Shown one piece after another: positions 43,368 through 52,539 of a stretch of DNA of 64,000 nt. The number at the start of each line of letters is the position of its first letter. Positions within the stretch are counted from its first letter, which is position 1. Both the position numbers and the translations under genes were made by a program. Below the pieces are notes generated by a model. That model was not told where the DNA came from, made no database searches, and saw only the letters and a list, made by a program, of their open reading frames with translations. Source of the stretch: Mucilaginibacter corticis (lineage in GTDB: Bacteria; Bacteroidota; Bacteroidia; Sphingobacteriales; Sphingobacteriaceae); NCBI RefSeq assembly GCF_007558865.1, contig NZ_VLPK01000003.1, positions 372,001-436,000 of the forward strand. Direction: 5' to 3'.

Positions 43368-43946
43368 TTAAGTTGTTTGAGTCAGTTCCATTTCACTTAC
43401 TTTAACCGGCGGCGTGCCGTAGCCTTCGCGGGCGCGTTGTTCGCCCATTTTGTCGTAAAGCTCATCATTGTGCGGTTGCCAGGTAGCAAGGCCATCAACA
43501 TAACGGTTATACATGCAAAACGCAGCGGCAATCAGTACAGTGTCATGAATCTCTATATCTGTTGCGCCTTCTGCACGTGCTGTCATTACGTCATCTTCAG
43601 TCACATTTTTTCCGCCCGATTGCACTTTTGCCGCAATCTTCAGCAATGATTTTAACTTATTGCTGATGGGTGCCGTGTTAGCGTCGGCCAATACCTGTTT
43701 CACAGTCCCGGCATCGTTACCCAACTGGTGCCTGGCAATGGCGCCGTGAATATTGGTGCAGTAATAACAAGTGTTGAGGTTTGATACATAGGTGGCAATC
43801 AGTTCGCGCTCACCGGCTGATAATGTTGGATGCGGATCATGCAGCAACACTTGCACTAAGCCATTTAATGGTTTTGCAGTTTCAGGGCGATAAACAAACA
43901 GACTCCTTATTCCGGGATAATCGTTTGATAAATTGATGTGTGGCAT
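43368..43946 (-). CDS. AhpD/CMD-family alkylhydroperoxidase-like protein 2
   Basis: 192 residues; paralogue of the neighbours on both sides. Glu48, Cys60, Cys63 and His67 are kept (CYYCTNIH). The C-terminal block IEIHDTVLIAAAFCMYNRYV is nearly identical in all four copies. The C-terminus is longer than in copy 1 by about 14 residues. It starts 12 bp upstream of copy 1 and is co-transcribed. Confidence 0.88.
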   Translation of the reverse strand: MPHINLSNDYPGIRSLFVYRPETAKPLNGLVQVLLHDPHPTLSAGERELIATYVSNLNTCYYCTNIHGAIARHQLGNDAGTVKQVLADANTAPISNKLKSLLKIAAKVQSGGKNVTEDDVMTARAEGATDIEIHDTVLIAAAFCMYNRYVDGLATWQPHNDELYDKMGEQRAREGYGTPPVKVSEMELTQTT

Positions 43947-43969
43947 GGTTATGATTTTATAGGTTAATA

Positions 43970-44518
43970 TTAATTGTAAACGCTGGATTGATACCCTTCT
44001 TCTGCACGGCGCGGCGCACGGTCAACATAAAATTGCCGGTCTTGCGGTGCCCATGTGCCCAGCCCGTCAACATAGCGGTTAAACATACAAAACGATGCAG
44101 CAATCAAAACCGTATCGTGGATCTCAACATCTGTTGCGCCTTCCGTCCTGGCTGCTTCTATCTGCTCTTCGGTTACATTTTTGCCACCCTTCTGTACGCT
44201 TGCGGCAATGCTTAACAGGGCTTTCATTTTAGGCGACAGATCAGTAGATTGAAAATTGTGTTTGATACTATCTATCTGCTCAATATTGCAATTAAGGTAA
44301 TGCCCCGCCAGCGCACCGTGTACATTCTGGCAAAAAAAGCAATCATTCAGGTAGGATACGTAGGTGCCTATCAGTTCCCGTTCGCCGCGTGTAAGGGTGT
44401 TGTTATCGTCGCGCAGCAAAAGCTCGACTAATGCGTTTAGCGGCACCTCTGTTTCGGGGCGATAGGCCATCAGCCCGCGAATGCCGGGCAGTTCGTTATT
44501 TAATTTTATATGTGCCAT
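43970..44518 (-). CDS. AhpD/CMD-family alkylhydroperoxidase-like protein 3
   Basis: 182 residues. Glu48, Cys60, Cys63 and His67 are in place (CFFCQNVH). The N-terminus MAHIKLNNELPGIRGLMAYR is closest to copy 1. The C-terminal block is VEIHDTVLIAASFCMFNRYV. It lies 21 bp after the MFS gene. Confidence 0.88.
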   Translation of the reverse strand: MAHIKLNNELPGIRGLMAYRPETEVPLNALVELLLRDDNNTLTRGERELIGTYVSYLNDCFFCQNVHGALAGHYLNCNIEQIDSIKHNFQSTDLSPKMKALLSIAASVQKGGKNVTEEQIEAARTEGATDVEIHDTVLIAASFCMFNRYVDGLGTWAPQDRQFYVDRAPRRAEEGYQSSVYN

Positions 44519-44539
44519 TTTTCAGAATTTTAAAATGAA

Positions 44540-45799
44540 TTATTTGGATGCGGGCTGCTGTGCCGGTTTTAGGTCTTTGCTGAAAAGTGTTATCAGTAAA
44601 CCTACTAAAAATACCAATGAGAAGATAAATAGCGCATTACCATATCCCCCCAAACTAATTACAAGCACACCTACAAATAATACCGCAGTAGCGGTAAACA
44701 AGCGCCCTGCGTTAAAACAAATGCCTGTAGCTGACGAACGGATGCCCGTAGGAAACAGCGCCGGAATATAAACCGACAAAATGCCCTGGCTTGCACCGAA
44801 AAACAGTGCCAGTACGCCAACTTCAGCATAAATAATTGGCGAAAAAGTGCTGTTGGTTTTAAATAATATGAACGACAGTGCGGTGCACACGGCAAAGCAG
44901 GTGATCATCGATCGTTTTAAGCCCATCAGGTTTACCAGCCAGCCGGAAAAGAAACCGCCGGTTAGTCCGCCCATGCCCAAACACATCATGCTTAATCCGC
45001 GTGCTTTGCTGGCATCACCAACGCTGATGCTTTGCACCCAGGTTGGCATCCAAGAAAAAATTGCCCAAAGCCCTATCAGCATCGCACCGAAGATCAATGA
45101 GCCGGTCAGCAACGTTTTTCGGTTTTCGGGCGATGATAATTTGGCTGAAGCTAACGGGGCTGATTTTTTTTCTGATCGATGCTTTTTCCAAAGGTCTGAC
45201 TCGGAAATGGTCCATAAAGCAAGCAATGCCAGCAACACTGGCAGGGTGCCAACCAAAAATCCCTGGCGCCATGTTTTGGTGAAGTTGTTAATTACCCCGG
45301 CCGAGAAAATACCCACCGGGAATGCAATGGAAAGAATACCGGTGTACACCGCTTTTGATTTTTGCGGCCACACCTCGCTTACCAAAGTGAAAGCAATAAC
45401 CAGGTCGCCGCCTACGCCAAAGCCGCTCATAAAACGGCAGGCCATAATACCGCTCCAGCTGGTCATATAACCGGTTAAAATGGTAAAAATGCCATAGCTT
45501 GCCGTTGCCAGCACCAGGGCCATTTTACGGCCGATCTTATCGCTGATCAATCCCCAGAAAAAGCCGCCGGCCGCCCATCCATAAATGAATAAGGAGTTGA
45601 TCAGCCCGCTCAGGTAGTTCACTTCTTCCGGGCTTTTGTTGCCCTGCATTTCTTTCACCACGGTGGGCAGGTAAACCGACATAAGGGTTGATATAGCCCC
45701 GCCGGCGGCGCTGCTTGCAAAACAAATTACAAAAAGGGCCGCCAATTTTACCGAGCTTAACTGCTTTGGCTCCACTGCGTTTATGGTTATTGCTTCCAT
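44540..45799 (-). CDS. MFS transporter, sugar/organic-acid:H+ symporter type
   Basis: 419-residue inner-membrane protein with about 12 hydrophobic segments. MFS motif A is in WGLISDKIGRKMALV, and the second-half equivalent is in FFSGWLVNLMGLKRSMIT. GIRSSATGICFNAGRLF near helix 11 fits the aromatic-acid/sugar-acid symporter group. It is one nucleotide after the TonB receptor stop. It could carry the product of the receptor across the inner membrane. Confidence 0.88.
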   Translation of the reverse strand: MEAITINAVEPKQLSSVKLAALFVICFASSAAGGAISTLMSVYLPTVVKEMQGNKSPEEVNYLSGLINSLFIYGWAAGGFFWGLISDKIGRKMALVLATASYGIFTILTGYMTSWSGIMACRFMSGFGVGGDLVIAFTLVSEVWPQKSKAVYTGILSIAFPVGIFSAGVINNFTKTWRQGFLVGTLPVLLALLALWTISESDLWKKHRSEKKSAPLASAKLSSPENRKTLLTGSLIFGAMLIGLWAIFSWMPTWVQSISVGDASKARGLSMMCLGMGGLTGGFFSGWLVNLMGLKRSMITCFAVCTALSFILFKTNSTFSPIIYAEVGVLALFFGASQGILSVYIPALFPTGIRSSATGICFNAGRLFTATAVLFVGVLVISLGGYGNALFIFSLVFLVGLLITLFSKDLKPAQQPASK

Positions 45800-45800
45800 A

Positions 45801-48569
45801 TTATTTTAATAAATTATCAAAGGTTACTGCTACATAGTAGATAGCGCCTATAGCAGGCGATCCGTAGGCTTCATAAATATGTTTGTTGAATATGTTGCTT
45901 CCGCCCAGTTTAATGGTTGCTCCTGCTTTTGGCAGTTTTTTGTTCACTTGCAAATCAACCAGTGAGTAAGCATCTATGCGGCCGGGATTGTTGGCATTGA
46001 AGGTTCCGTACCAGTCGAACGCGCTTTGCCAGTGCCAGTTTACATTAAAGCCATAGCCATTGCTAAAGTTGCTGTTGGCAAACGTAAAGTTGCCGCTCCA
46101 TTTTGGAGTGTTGAAAGCAGCTACGTTGTTTTTGTTTGCGGTACCCAGGTCGAACACAGAAAGGGTGGTGTTAGCGCCCGCGCTATATCCATGAGGAAAC
46201 AAATAAGTCAGGCCTGCACCTGCACCCTGCTCAGAAACCTTATCGGTTGAGTTGGTGTACAACTGGTAAGCATGCACTTTGCTATTTAAGATATCGCTTG
46301 CTGCTGCGGCATTAATTTTACCATCAGCACCAATAACATTATTCTGTGGTTGGATCACTACGCTGTTAAGGATGAAGTTATTATAACTGCTGTAGTAGTA
46401 ATTAACGTCGATCAGTAATTTGTCTTCGATCACGCTTTTATAGCCAAACTCAAATGCTTTTTGTTTTTCAGGTTTGATATATGCCACGTTTGATTTTTGA
46501 AGCAGATCCTTATTAGCAGCAACGGCATCAGGGAATGACGCTCCACCGGCTACGGCCGCGCCAAATGCCGCACCAAATTTGCTTACTGAGGCCGCGGTGA
46601 ATGAATTTTGATAAACAGTTAGATCTTTACTATTTGCCGGCGCGCCACCTAAAATAGTAATGGGGCCTACGTTCAGATGGATGAACTGGTCTACCGGGGT
46701 CGGGTTGCGGAAACCTGTTTGGTATGATGCACGGAAATAATTCTTTTTATCAGCGCTGTAAACGGCAGAGAAACGCGGGGTAAAGCTACCGTCGAAGTTC
46801 TCGTTCTTATCGTAACGCAAAGACGCCAGTAAGCTTAGCTGATCGTCAAACACTTTTTTACCAACCTGTGCATATGTACCGTATTCTTTGATGGTGATTT
46901 TTTTATTTTTATCGTCGAACAAGCTTCCGTTGGTGAACATATCATAATCGCGGAAACTGCCGCCGGCCTGCAAATCAAAGATCTTGATGAGGCTGCTAAA
47001 ATCGTACTGACCTTCGGTATTGTAGAACTTGCTGTTACTGAATACACCTGCACCGCTTAATCCATAGTTGTGGATCGATGCATCTTTAGCACTGTTAAAT
47101 GCAGCAGTACCCGGCAGGAAACGGCCCTGATCGGCAAAAGCGCGGGCGGCGGCATTATCATGCCCGTTTACGCCGTTTACCGTTCCGTTAAAGGCATTCT
47201 GGTAACGGGTAAACCACATCGCGTCGGCCTGGTCAGGTGTTACTACGTTGCCACTCATGTCCTGTACCCAATCGCGGTTAATGAATTGCGCCAGCGAACG
47301 GGTGTTGTAAGAGTCATGCGAATTCTCGATCACCGCGTAGGTTCTCAAAAAGAAATTGCTGCCTTTTAACTCAATACGGTGTGTTTGCAATACGAAGTTA
47401 TTCAGGTCGAAACGGCTGCTGCCGGTATAGCTGGCTGTACCGCGACCGTAATTATATTGGTAAATAGCCTCGATGTTGTTGTTGAATTTGTACTCAAGCG
47501 CGCCGTTCAGTTTCAGGCTATAAACGCCATAGTTCATCAGGTCCTTTTCTTCATAGCCGGTACGGGTTACCAAGCCAATGCCGGGTAAAGTTTTTGAAAC
47601 CTCGTCGCCATAAATATTTAAAGCGTCACGGCCGGGATTGTTTGGTCCTCGTTGTGCAGGAGGGGTTGCTGCGCTGATGTCGGTATAATTGTTGGCATAC
47701 CAGTCTGTACCGCGTAAGTATGAAGCATTGATCTTGAAGGCAAATTTGTCGTTAAACGCTTTAGCATAACGTAATGCAAAATCATAAATTGGTTTTGCGC
47801 CAACACCTGTCTCGCCAATGTGGTTCAGGCCATATTTAGCTTGAAGCGATAAGCCCTGGTATTCAAAGGCATCTTTAGTATGCATCAACAACGCACCGTT
47901 AAAAGCCATTGGCCCGTACAAAGCAGAAGCAGCGCCGGGGATGATCTCAGCACTTTCAATATCCAGATCCGAAGCGCCGAACAGGTTACCCACGGCAAAG
48001 TTTAAACCGGGGGTTTGGTTATCAACCCCGTCAACCAGTTGCAGAAAGCGCGAGTTGCCGGTATTGTTAAAACCACGGGTATTTACCTGTTTGTAGGTAA
48101 TGCTGCTGGTTACGGCCTCAACGCCCTTTAACGATTCCAGTCCATCATAAAAATTAAATGAAGGGTTTTCGCGGATGGCTTTCTGGTTCATTTTTTCTAT
48201 ACTTACAGGCGAACTTAAAATGCTTTGATTTACCCGGCTGGCAGCGGTAACAACCTCGTTCAGCACCACGGCCATCTGTTTCAAACTGATATTGGTGGTT
48301 TGGCCCGGCGCGCTTACAGTAATTTCCTTATTGGCATAACCAACATTGGTGATCTGTAAAACAATAGGAAATTTAAGCCTATCGGCATTAATGCTGTAAT
48401 TACCTTTTGCATCGGTAAGGGTGCCTGCAATTTTACCCTTAACACTGATACTTGCGCCATTGATGGGTAAATTGGTAAGAGTATCGGTTATATTACCCGT
48501 TACGCGGATTTGTTGCGCATACAGGTTTACGCCGCTCAATAATAATAGAATTAGTAAAAGTTTTTTCAT
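45801..48569 (-). CDS. TonB-dependent receptor with carboxypeptidase-like N-terminal domain
   Basis: 922-residue outer-membrane receptor with a signal peptide (to about residue 18, LLLILLLLSGVNLYAQ). A CarboxypepD_reg-like domain (about 22-105) precedes the plug, which has QVNTRGFNNTGNSRFLQLVD and EIIPGAASALYGPMAFNGAL. The barrel ends in AIYYVAVTFDNLLK. No SusD is adjacent, so it is not a polysaccharide-utilisation pair; a siderophore-type or small-molecule substrate is more likely. It is followed at 1 bp by the MFS gene and preceded by AhpD/CMD copy 4. Confidence 0.92.
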   Translation of the reverse strand: MKKLLLILLLLSGVNLYAQQIRVTGNITDTLTNLPINGASISVKGKIAGTLTDAKGNYSINADRLKFPIVLQITNVGYANKEITVSAPGQTTNISLKQMAVVLNEVVTAASRVNQSILSSPVSIEKMNQKAIRENPSFNFYDGLESLKGVEAVTSSITYKQVNTRGFNNTGNSRFLQLVDGVDNQTPGLNFAVGNLFGASDLDIESAEIIPGAASALYGPMAFNGALLMHTKDAFEYQGLSLQAKYGLNHIGETGVGAKPIYDFALRYAKAFNDKFAFKINASYLRGTDWYANNYTDISAATPPAQRGPNNPGRDALNIYGDEVSKTLPGIGLVTRTGYEEKDLMNYGVYSLKLNGALEYKFNNNIEAIYQYNYGRGTASYTGSSRFDLNNFVLQTHRIELKGSNFFLRTYAVIENSHDSYNTRSLAQFINRDWVQDMSGNVVTPDQADAMWFTRYQNAFNGTVNGVNGHDNAAARAFADQGRFLPGTAAFNSAKDASIHNYGLSGAGVFSNSKFYNTEGQYDFSSLIKIFDLQAGGSFRDYDMFTNGSLFDDKNKKITIKEYGTYAQVGKKVFDDQLSLLASLRYDKNENFDGSFTPRFSAVYSADKKNYFRASYQTGFRNPTPVDQFIHLNVGPITILGGAPANSKDLTVYQNSFTAASVSKFGAAFGAAVAGGASFPDAVAANKDLLQKSNVAYIKPEKQKAFEFGYKSVIEDKLLIDVNYYYSSYNNFILNSVVIQPQNNVIGADGKINAAAASDILNSKVHAYQLYTNSTDKVSEQGAGAGLTYLFPHGYSAGANTTLSVFDLGTANKNNVAAFNTPKWSGNFTFANSNFSNGYGFNVNWHWQSAFDWYGTFNANNPGRIDAYSLVDLQVNKKLPKAGATIKLGGSNIFNKHIYEAYGSPAIGAIYYVAVTFDNLLK

Positions 48570-48590
48570 TGTGATTTTGGGGATTTATGG

Positions 48591-49160
48591 TTATTGTTGA
48601 TTTTTTTTCAAATGATCATAGCCTTGGGGCAGGCGCATGTATCCATGGTTTTTTAACCGTTCAGCCAGCATATCAAAATACGCCGGACTATCAGGCAGGG
48701 CGGTAGCCAACCCATCCACATAGCGGTTGTACAGGCAAAACAAGGCCGCTATAAGCACCGTATCATGAATTTCCAGATCGGTAGCGCCGGCTGCGCGTGC
48801 GCGTTCAACATGTTCAGGCTTTACCGAGCGGCCGCTTTCACGAATCTTATCGGCAATTACCAGCAAGGCCTTCATTTTTTCGCTTAAAGGGGCAGATTCA
48901 ATGTCGGTCTTTATGCAGGCGCTGGTTTCGGTTTCGCCTAAAAATATATCGGCGGCGGCTGTGTGCGCGGCGGTACAAAATTTACATTCATTGCCATTTG
49001 ATGTTACGGTGGCAATCAATTCGCGTTCGCCCTCGGTAAGGGTCGATTCGCCGCGCAACAGGATCTGGGTAAGTTCGCGAATGGGCTGGGCGGTATCTTT
49101 ACGATATTCCAATAAGCCGGTAATACCCGGCAGGTGTGCTTCAACTGCTATGTATGGCAT
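48591..49160 (-). CDS. AhpD/CMD-family alkylhydroperoxidase-like protein 4
   Basis: 189 residues from the ATG at 49160 (MPYIAVEAHLPGITGLLEYR), which aligns with the other copies; an upstream start at 49208 would add 16 residues unlike any paralogue. The active-site set is Glu47, Cys59, Cys62 and His66 (CKFCTAAH). The sequence is the most divergent of the four. It is the first gene of the operon, 21 bp before the receptor gene. Confidence 0.88.
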   Translation of the reverse strand: MPYIAVEAHLPGITGLLEYRKDTAQPIRELTQILLRGESTLTEGERELIATVTSNGNECKFCTAAHTAAADIFLGETETSACIKTDIESAPLSEKMKALLVIADKIRESGRSVKPEHVERARAAGATDLEIHDTVLIAALFCLYNRYVDGLATALPDSPAYFDMLAERLKNHGYMRLPQGYDHLKKNQQ

Positions 49161-49315
49161 TGTTTTAAAAATAAAATTGAATAAAAGCCGGACGGCAGCC
49201 TTCGCCATGTATTCTTGGAACTATCATTGCACAGTAAAGCGCTGGATGAATTCAGATCAAAAAATACATGAGGATTTAAAAAGGCTCCGTTCGTGTTAAA
49301 AATGATTGACAGGGA

Positions 49316-49855
49316 TTAGCAGTCAGCTTTGGGCGGTTCCTCGGGTATGCGCAACGTATTTGACAATAGTTTAGCCGTTGGTTGTATGGTAATTGTCTTT
49401 AAGCGGTGTACAGGAATATTAAAAGCGAAACGATTAAAATCAACCTGCGCTTTTTCATTAAGATTTAGTTTGATAAACGGAATGTGATTCTTTTTAGGCA
49501 CAGGGATATTTTTAATGCCTTTAGCCAAAAGAACATTCCAGGGTGAGACTTTTGTGGTCTGGTAATTTGAAGCACACGTTAGGTAAGTGGCGCTGCACGT
49601 CGTTCTCATATGGACGTAATTACACCTGGCTTTATCAAATTGAATCTTGCCTCTTACTTTCCCGAATGTCGCACAATAGGTTAGGTTAAGCGAGTCGATA
49701 CGGGTTTTTGCCTTTGTAATATCAATGATAATATATTTGTTTTTGCTGGTTTGCCCATTAAAGAACGTGTCCGACAGGTATTTATGCAAAAGCACGTTCC
49801 CACCTGTACTGAACAGATGGGACACCAAAAGTGCCATGGCAATAAACTTTTTCAA
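49316..49855 (-). CDS. Exported Cys-containing protein of unknown function
   Basis: 179 residues with initiation at TTG (49855); an in-frame stop lies a few codons upstream and the next ATG (49837) would remove the basic start of the signal peptide. The signal sequence is MKKFIAMALLVSHLFSTGG. The mature part has six Cys (in TYCATF, ARCNYV, TTCSAT, LTCASN and a C-terminal DC) and Lys-rich beta-strand-like stretches. No family is recognised. It lies 155 bp upstream of the AhpD/CMD operon in the same direction, but the gap suggests a separate transcript. Confidence 0.55.
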   Translation of the reverse strand: MKKFIAMALLVSHLFSTGGNVLLHKYLSDTFFNGQTSKNKYIIIDITKAKTRIDSLNLTYCATFGKVRGKIQFDKARCNYVHMRTTCSATYLTCASNYQTTKVSPWNVLLAKGIKNIPVPKKNHIPFIKLNLNEKAQVDFNRFAFNIPVHRLKTITIQPTAKLLSNTLRIPEEPPKADC

Positions 49856-50171
49856 TACGGGTTAAATAATTGGGTAGCCTAAAGATGAAACATAATTGTT
49901 ACGTTTCAAAATTTTTTTTTAACTCGTAAATAAGTATAGCTAATGATCGTCGCGTAATCGTTCGATCTTAAAATTATATCAAAGTGTGGTAATCCCAATT
50001 GAATTCGAACTAAAGTCAATGCTATCAGAGATATTCTTTCACGTGTTATTTTTAAGATGAGTTATCTTATCAATAAATATACACATCAGCAGTTAAGAAT
50101 GTAAACTATTAGGTATTTGGTTATATTTACCTTTGAATCTATAAATCACCAATTACTTCCATAAATCAATA
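49856..50171. other. AT-rich intergenic region upstream of the GH92 gene
   Basis: 316 bp with no gene. A -7-like element TACCTTTG lies at 50128-50135, 36 bp upstream of the GH92 start. An A/T run (CAAAATTTTTTTTTAAC) is at about 49908-49924. Nothing else is recognisable. Confidence 0.6.
50128..50135 (+). promoter_or_regulatory. Candidate -7 element of the GH92 gene
   Basis: TACCTTTG matches TAnnTTTG. A well-placed -33 TTG could not be identified with confidence, so the assignment rests on the -7 alone. Confidence 0.3.
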
Positions 50172-52436
50172 ATGAAAAAACAGATCTTTTTAGCCGGGAT
50201 GCTGGCTGTTTTTAGCTTAAGTACGTTTGGCCAGGCCCGTAAACAGGCTGTGGTAAACCTTACTAAATATGTCGACCCTTACATCGGCACCGGTTTTCAC
50301 GGGCACGTATTTGTTGGGGCCAGCGTGCCTTTTGGCGCGGTACAGTTGGGGCCTACCAACATGTCCGAAGGTTGGGACTGGTGCTCGGGCTATCATATTT
50401 CTGATTCTACCATTATCGGTTTTCAGCATACGCACCTTAGCGGCACCGGCATAGGCGACCTGGGCGATATTTCTTTTATGCCGACAACAGGCCCGGTAAA
50501 GGTTATTAAAGGCAGCTTAAAAGATCCGCAAAGCGGATACTTTTCACTTTTCAGCCATAAGGATGAGGTAGTAAAACCCAGCTATTATAAAGTTAAGTTA
50601 AAACGTTATGATATCGGTGTTGAGCTCACCGCCAGCACTCGCGTGGGTATGCATAAATATACCTTCCCGGCATCGAACGACGCGCATGTGGTTATTGACC
50701 TGAAAGAAGGTATAGGCTGGGACGAATCCATGGAAACTTATATCAAGCAGGTAGATAAAAACACCATCGAAGGCTATCGTTTTTCAAAAGGCTGGGCTAA
50801 TGACCAGCGCATTTATTTTACCGCGGTGTTTTCAAAGCCGATCAAATCATTCAGCGTTTATAACGATGCCGAAGGCAAACCGGGCACACAGCTTAAGGGC
50901 AAACGTGTTAAAGGCGTAGTAAGCTTTGCCACCACAAAAGGCGAGGTGGTTTATGCTAAAGTAGGTATCTCGCCGGTAAGCTCGGCCAATGCCATGCTCA
51001 ACATCAAAGCAGAGATACCCGGATGGGATTTCAATAAGGTTGTTGCAGCAGCCGATATGGCCTGGAACAAGCAGTTTGCCAAGATCATTATTAAAACAGA
51101 TTCATTATCACAACTTAAAAAATTCTATACCGCTTTTTATCATACCATGATAGCGCCTTCTATATTTAATGACGTTAACGGCGATTATTGGGGAACTGAT
51201 AAAAAAGTGCATAAAAACGTAGGTTTTAATAACGTCACCACGTTTTCGTTGTGGGATACCTACAGGTCAAACAACCCATTATCGACCATTATCCACCCCG
51301 AGCATACTAATGATATGATCAATTCTATGCTCACCATTTAACAGCAACAAGGTACTTTGCCGGTTTGGCATTTAATGGCTAACGAAACCAATTGCATGGT
51401 GGGTTACAGCGCGGTGCCAGTCGTTGCAGATGCGTTGCTGAAAGGTTATAAAGGTTTTGACGCGAACCTGGCTTACGAGGCCATGAAGACCACCGCAATG
51501 AAAGATGACCGCGGAATTAAGTTTGTAAAAAGGTTGGGCTACATTCCGGCTGACAGTACAGCCGAATCAGTTTCAATGGGTTTGGAATATGCTATTGATG
51601 ATTGGTGCATAGCCCAGGTTGCCAAAAAAATGGGCAAGGCAGATGACTACGCCTATTTTAGCAAACGCGGGCAATACTACAAAAACTATTACGACCCGAA
51701 AGCCGGGTTTATGCGCGGCCGTTTGTCAGAAAACCAATGGCGCACGCCTTACAGCCCGTTCATTTCTATACATGAACACGGCGATTTTACCGAGGGCAAT
51801 GGCTGGGAATATACTTTCCTGGTGCCGCAGGATGTTGAAGGCCTGATTGCACTTTTAGGAGGGCCGGACAAGTTTAACACTAAGCTCGATTCGTTATTTA
51901 TTGCCGAAGGAGATATGGGTAAATTTAAATCGCCTGATGTGTCCGGCTTAATTGGCCAATATGCGCACGGTAACGAGCCGGGGCACCCCATGACGTATTT
52001 ATATGATTATTCGGGCAAGCCATGGAAAACAGCCGAAAAAGTGAGATTTATTTTAGATAACTTTTATACCGATAAAACAGACGGCATTATAGGTAATGAA
52101 GATGTAGGCCAGATGTCGGCGTGGTATGTGTTATCGGTGCTTGGTTTTTACCCGGCTAACCCGGCAAACGGATTATATGTTTTTGGCAGCCCGGTTATTA
52201 ACGAAGCAACACTTAAACTAAAAGACAACAAAACTTTTCATGTTATAGTTAAAAACAATGGCCCGAACAACAAGTATATCAACGCCATGAAATTAAATGG
52301 TGTTAACTACACCAAAACCTACTTTAAACATACCGATGTTATGAAAGGCGGCGTACTGGAAATTACCATGGGCAGCAAACCGGGCACTGTTTGGGGCGTG
52401 GGTGATGCTAATAAGGCGGTATCTGTGTTGAAATAA
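50172..52436 (+). pseudogene. GH92 alpha-mannosidase gene interrupted by one in-frame TAA
   Basis: The continuous frame is 755 codons. A signal peptide (IFLAGMLAVFSLSTFGQA) precedes the beta-sandwich domain with TKYVDPYIGTG and GFQHTHLSGTG. The catalytic (alpha/alpha)6 domain has TTFSLWDTYRSNNPL, LMANETNCMVGYSAVPVVAD, HEHGDFTEGNGWEYTF, NEPGHPMTYLYDYSGKPWKT and GNEDVGQMSAWYVLSVLGFY. Codon 390 is TAA (51339-51341), between MLTI and QQQGTLPVWH. Family members have Tyr here (TIYQQQG), so one base change TAT/TAC to TAA explains it. The second half lacks a natural start. Confidence 0.88.
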
Positions 52437-52539
52437 AAACTATTACACTGAGTGAAGGACCTGCCGGAACCGGGTTTCGACAGATTCTTCACTTATTTTA
52501 TAAAGGTCAAATTCTACCACTGTCACATCTATCAAAAAC

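Noticed and set aside
42820..49160. Polysaccharide utilisation locus (SusCD type)
   Set aside because: There is a TonB-dependent receptor but no SusD, no glycoside hydrolase and no regulator in the operon; the GH92 gene is divergent and 1 kb away.
22293..52436. Stop-codon recoding (TAA as sense) to explain the two interrupted genes
   Set aside because: The replaced residues would be Glu in one gene and Tyr in the other, and TAA serves as the normal terminator of many intact genes in the window.
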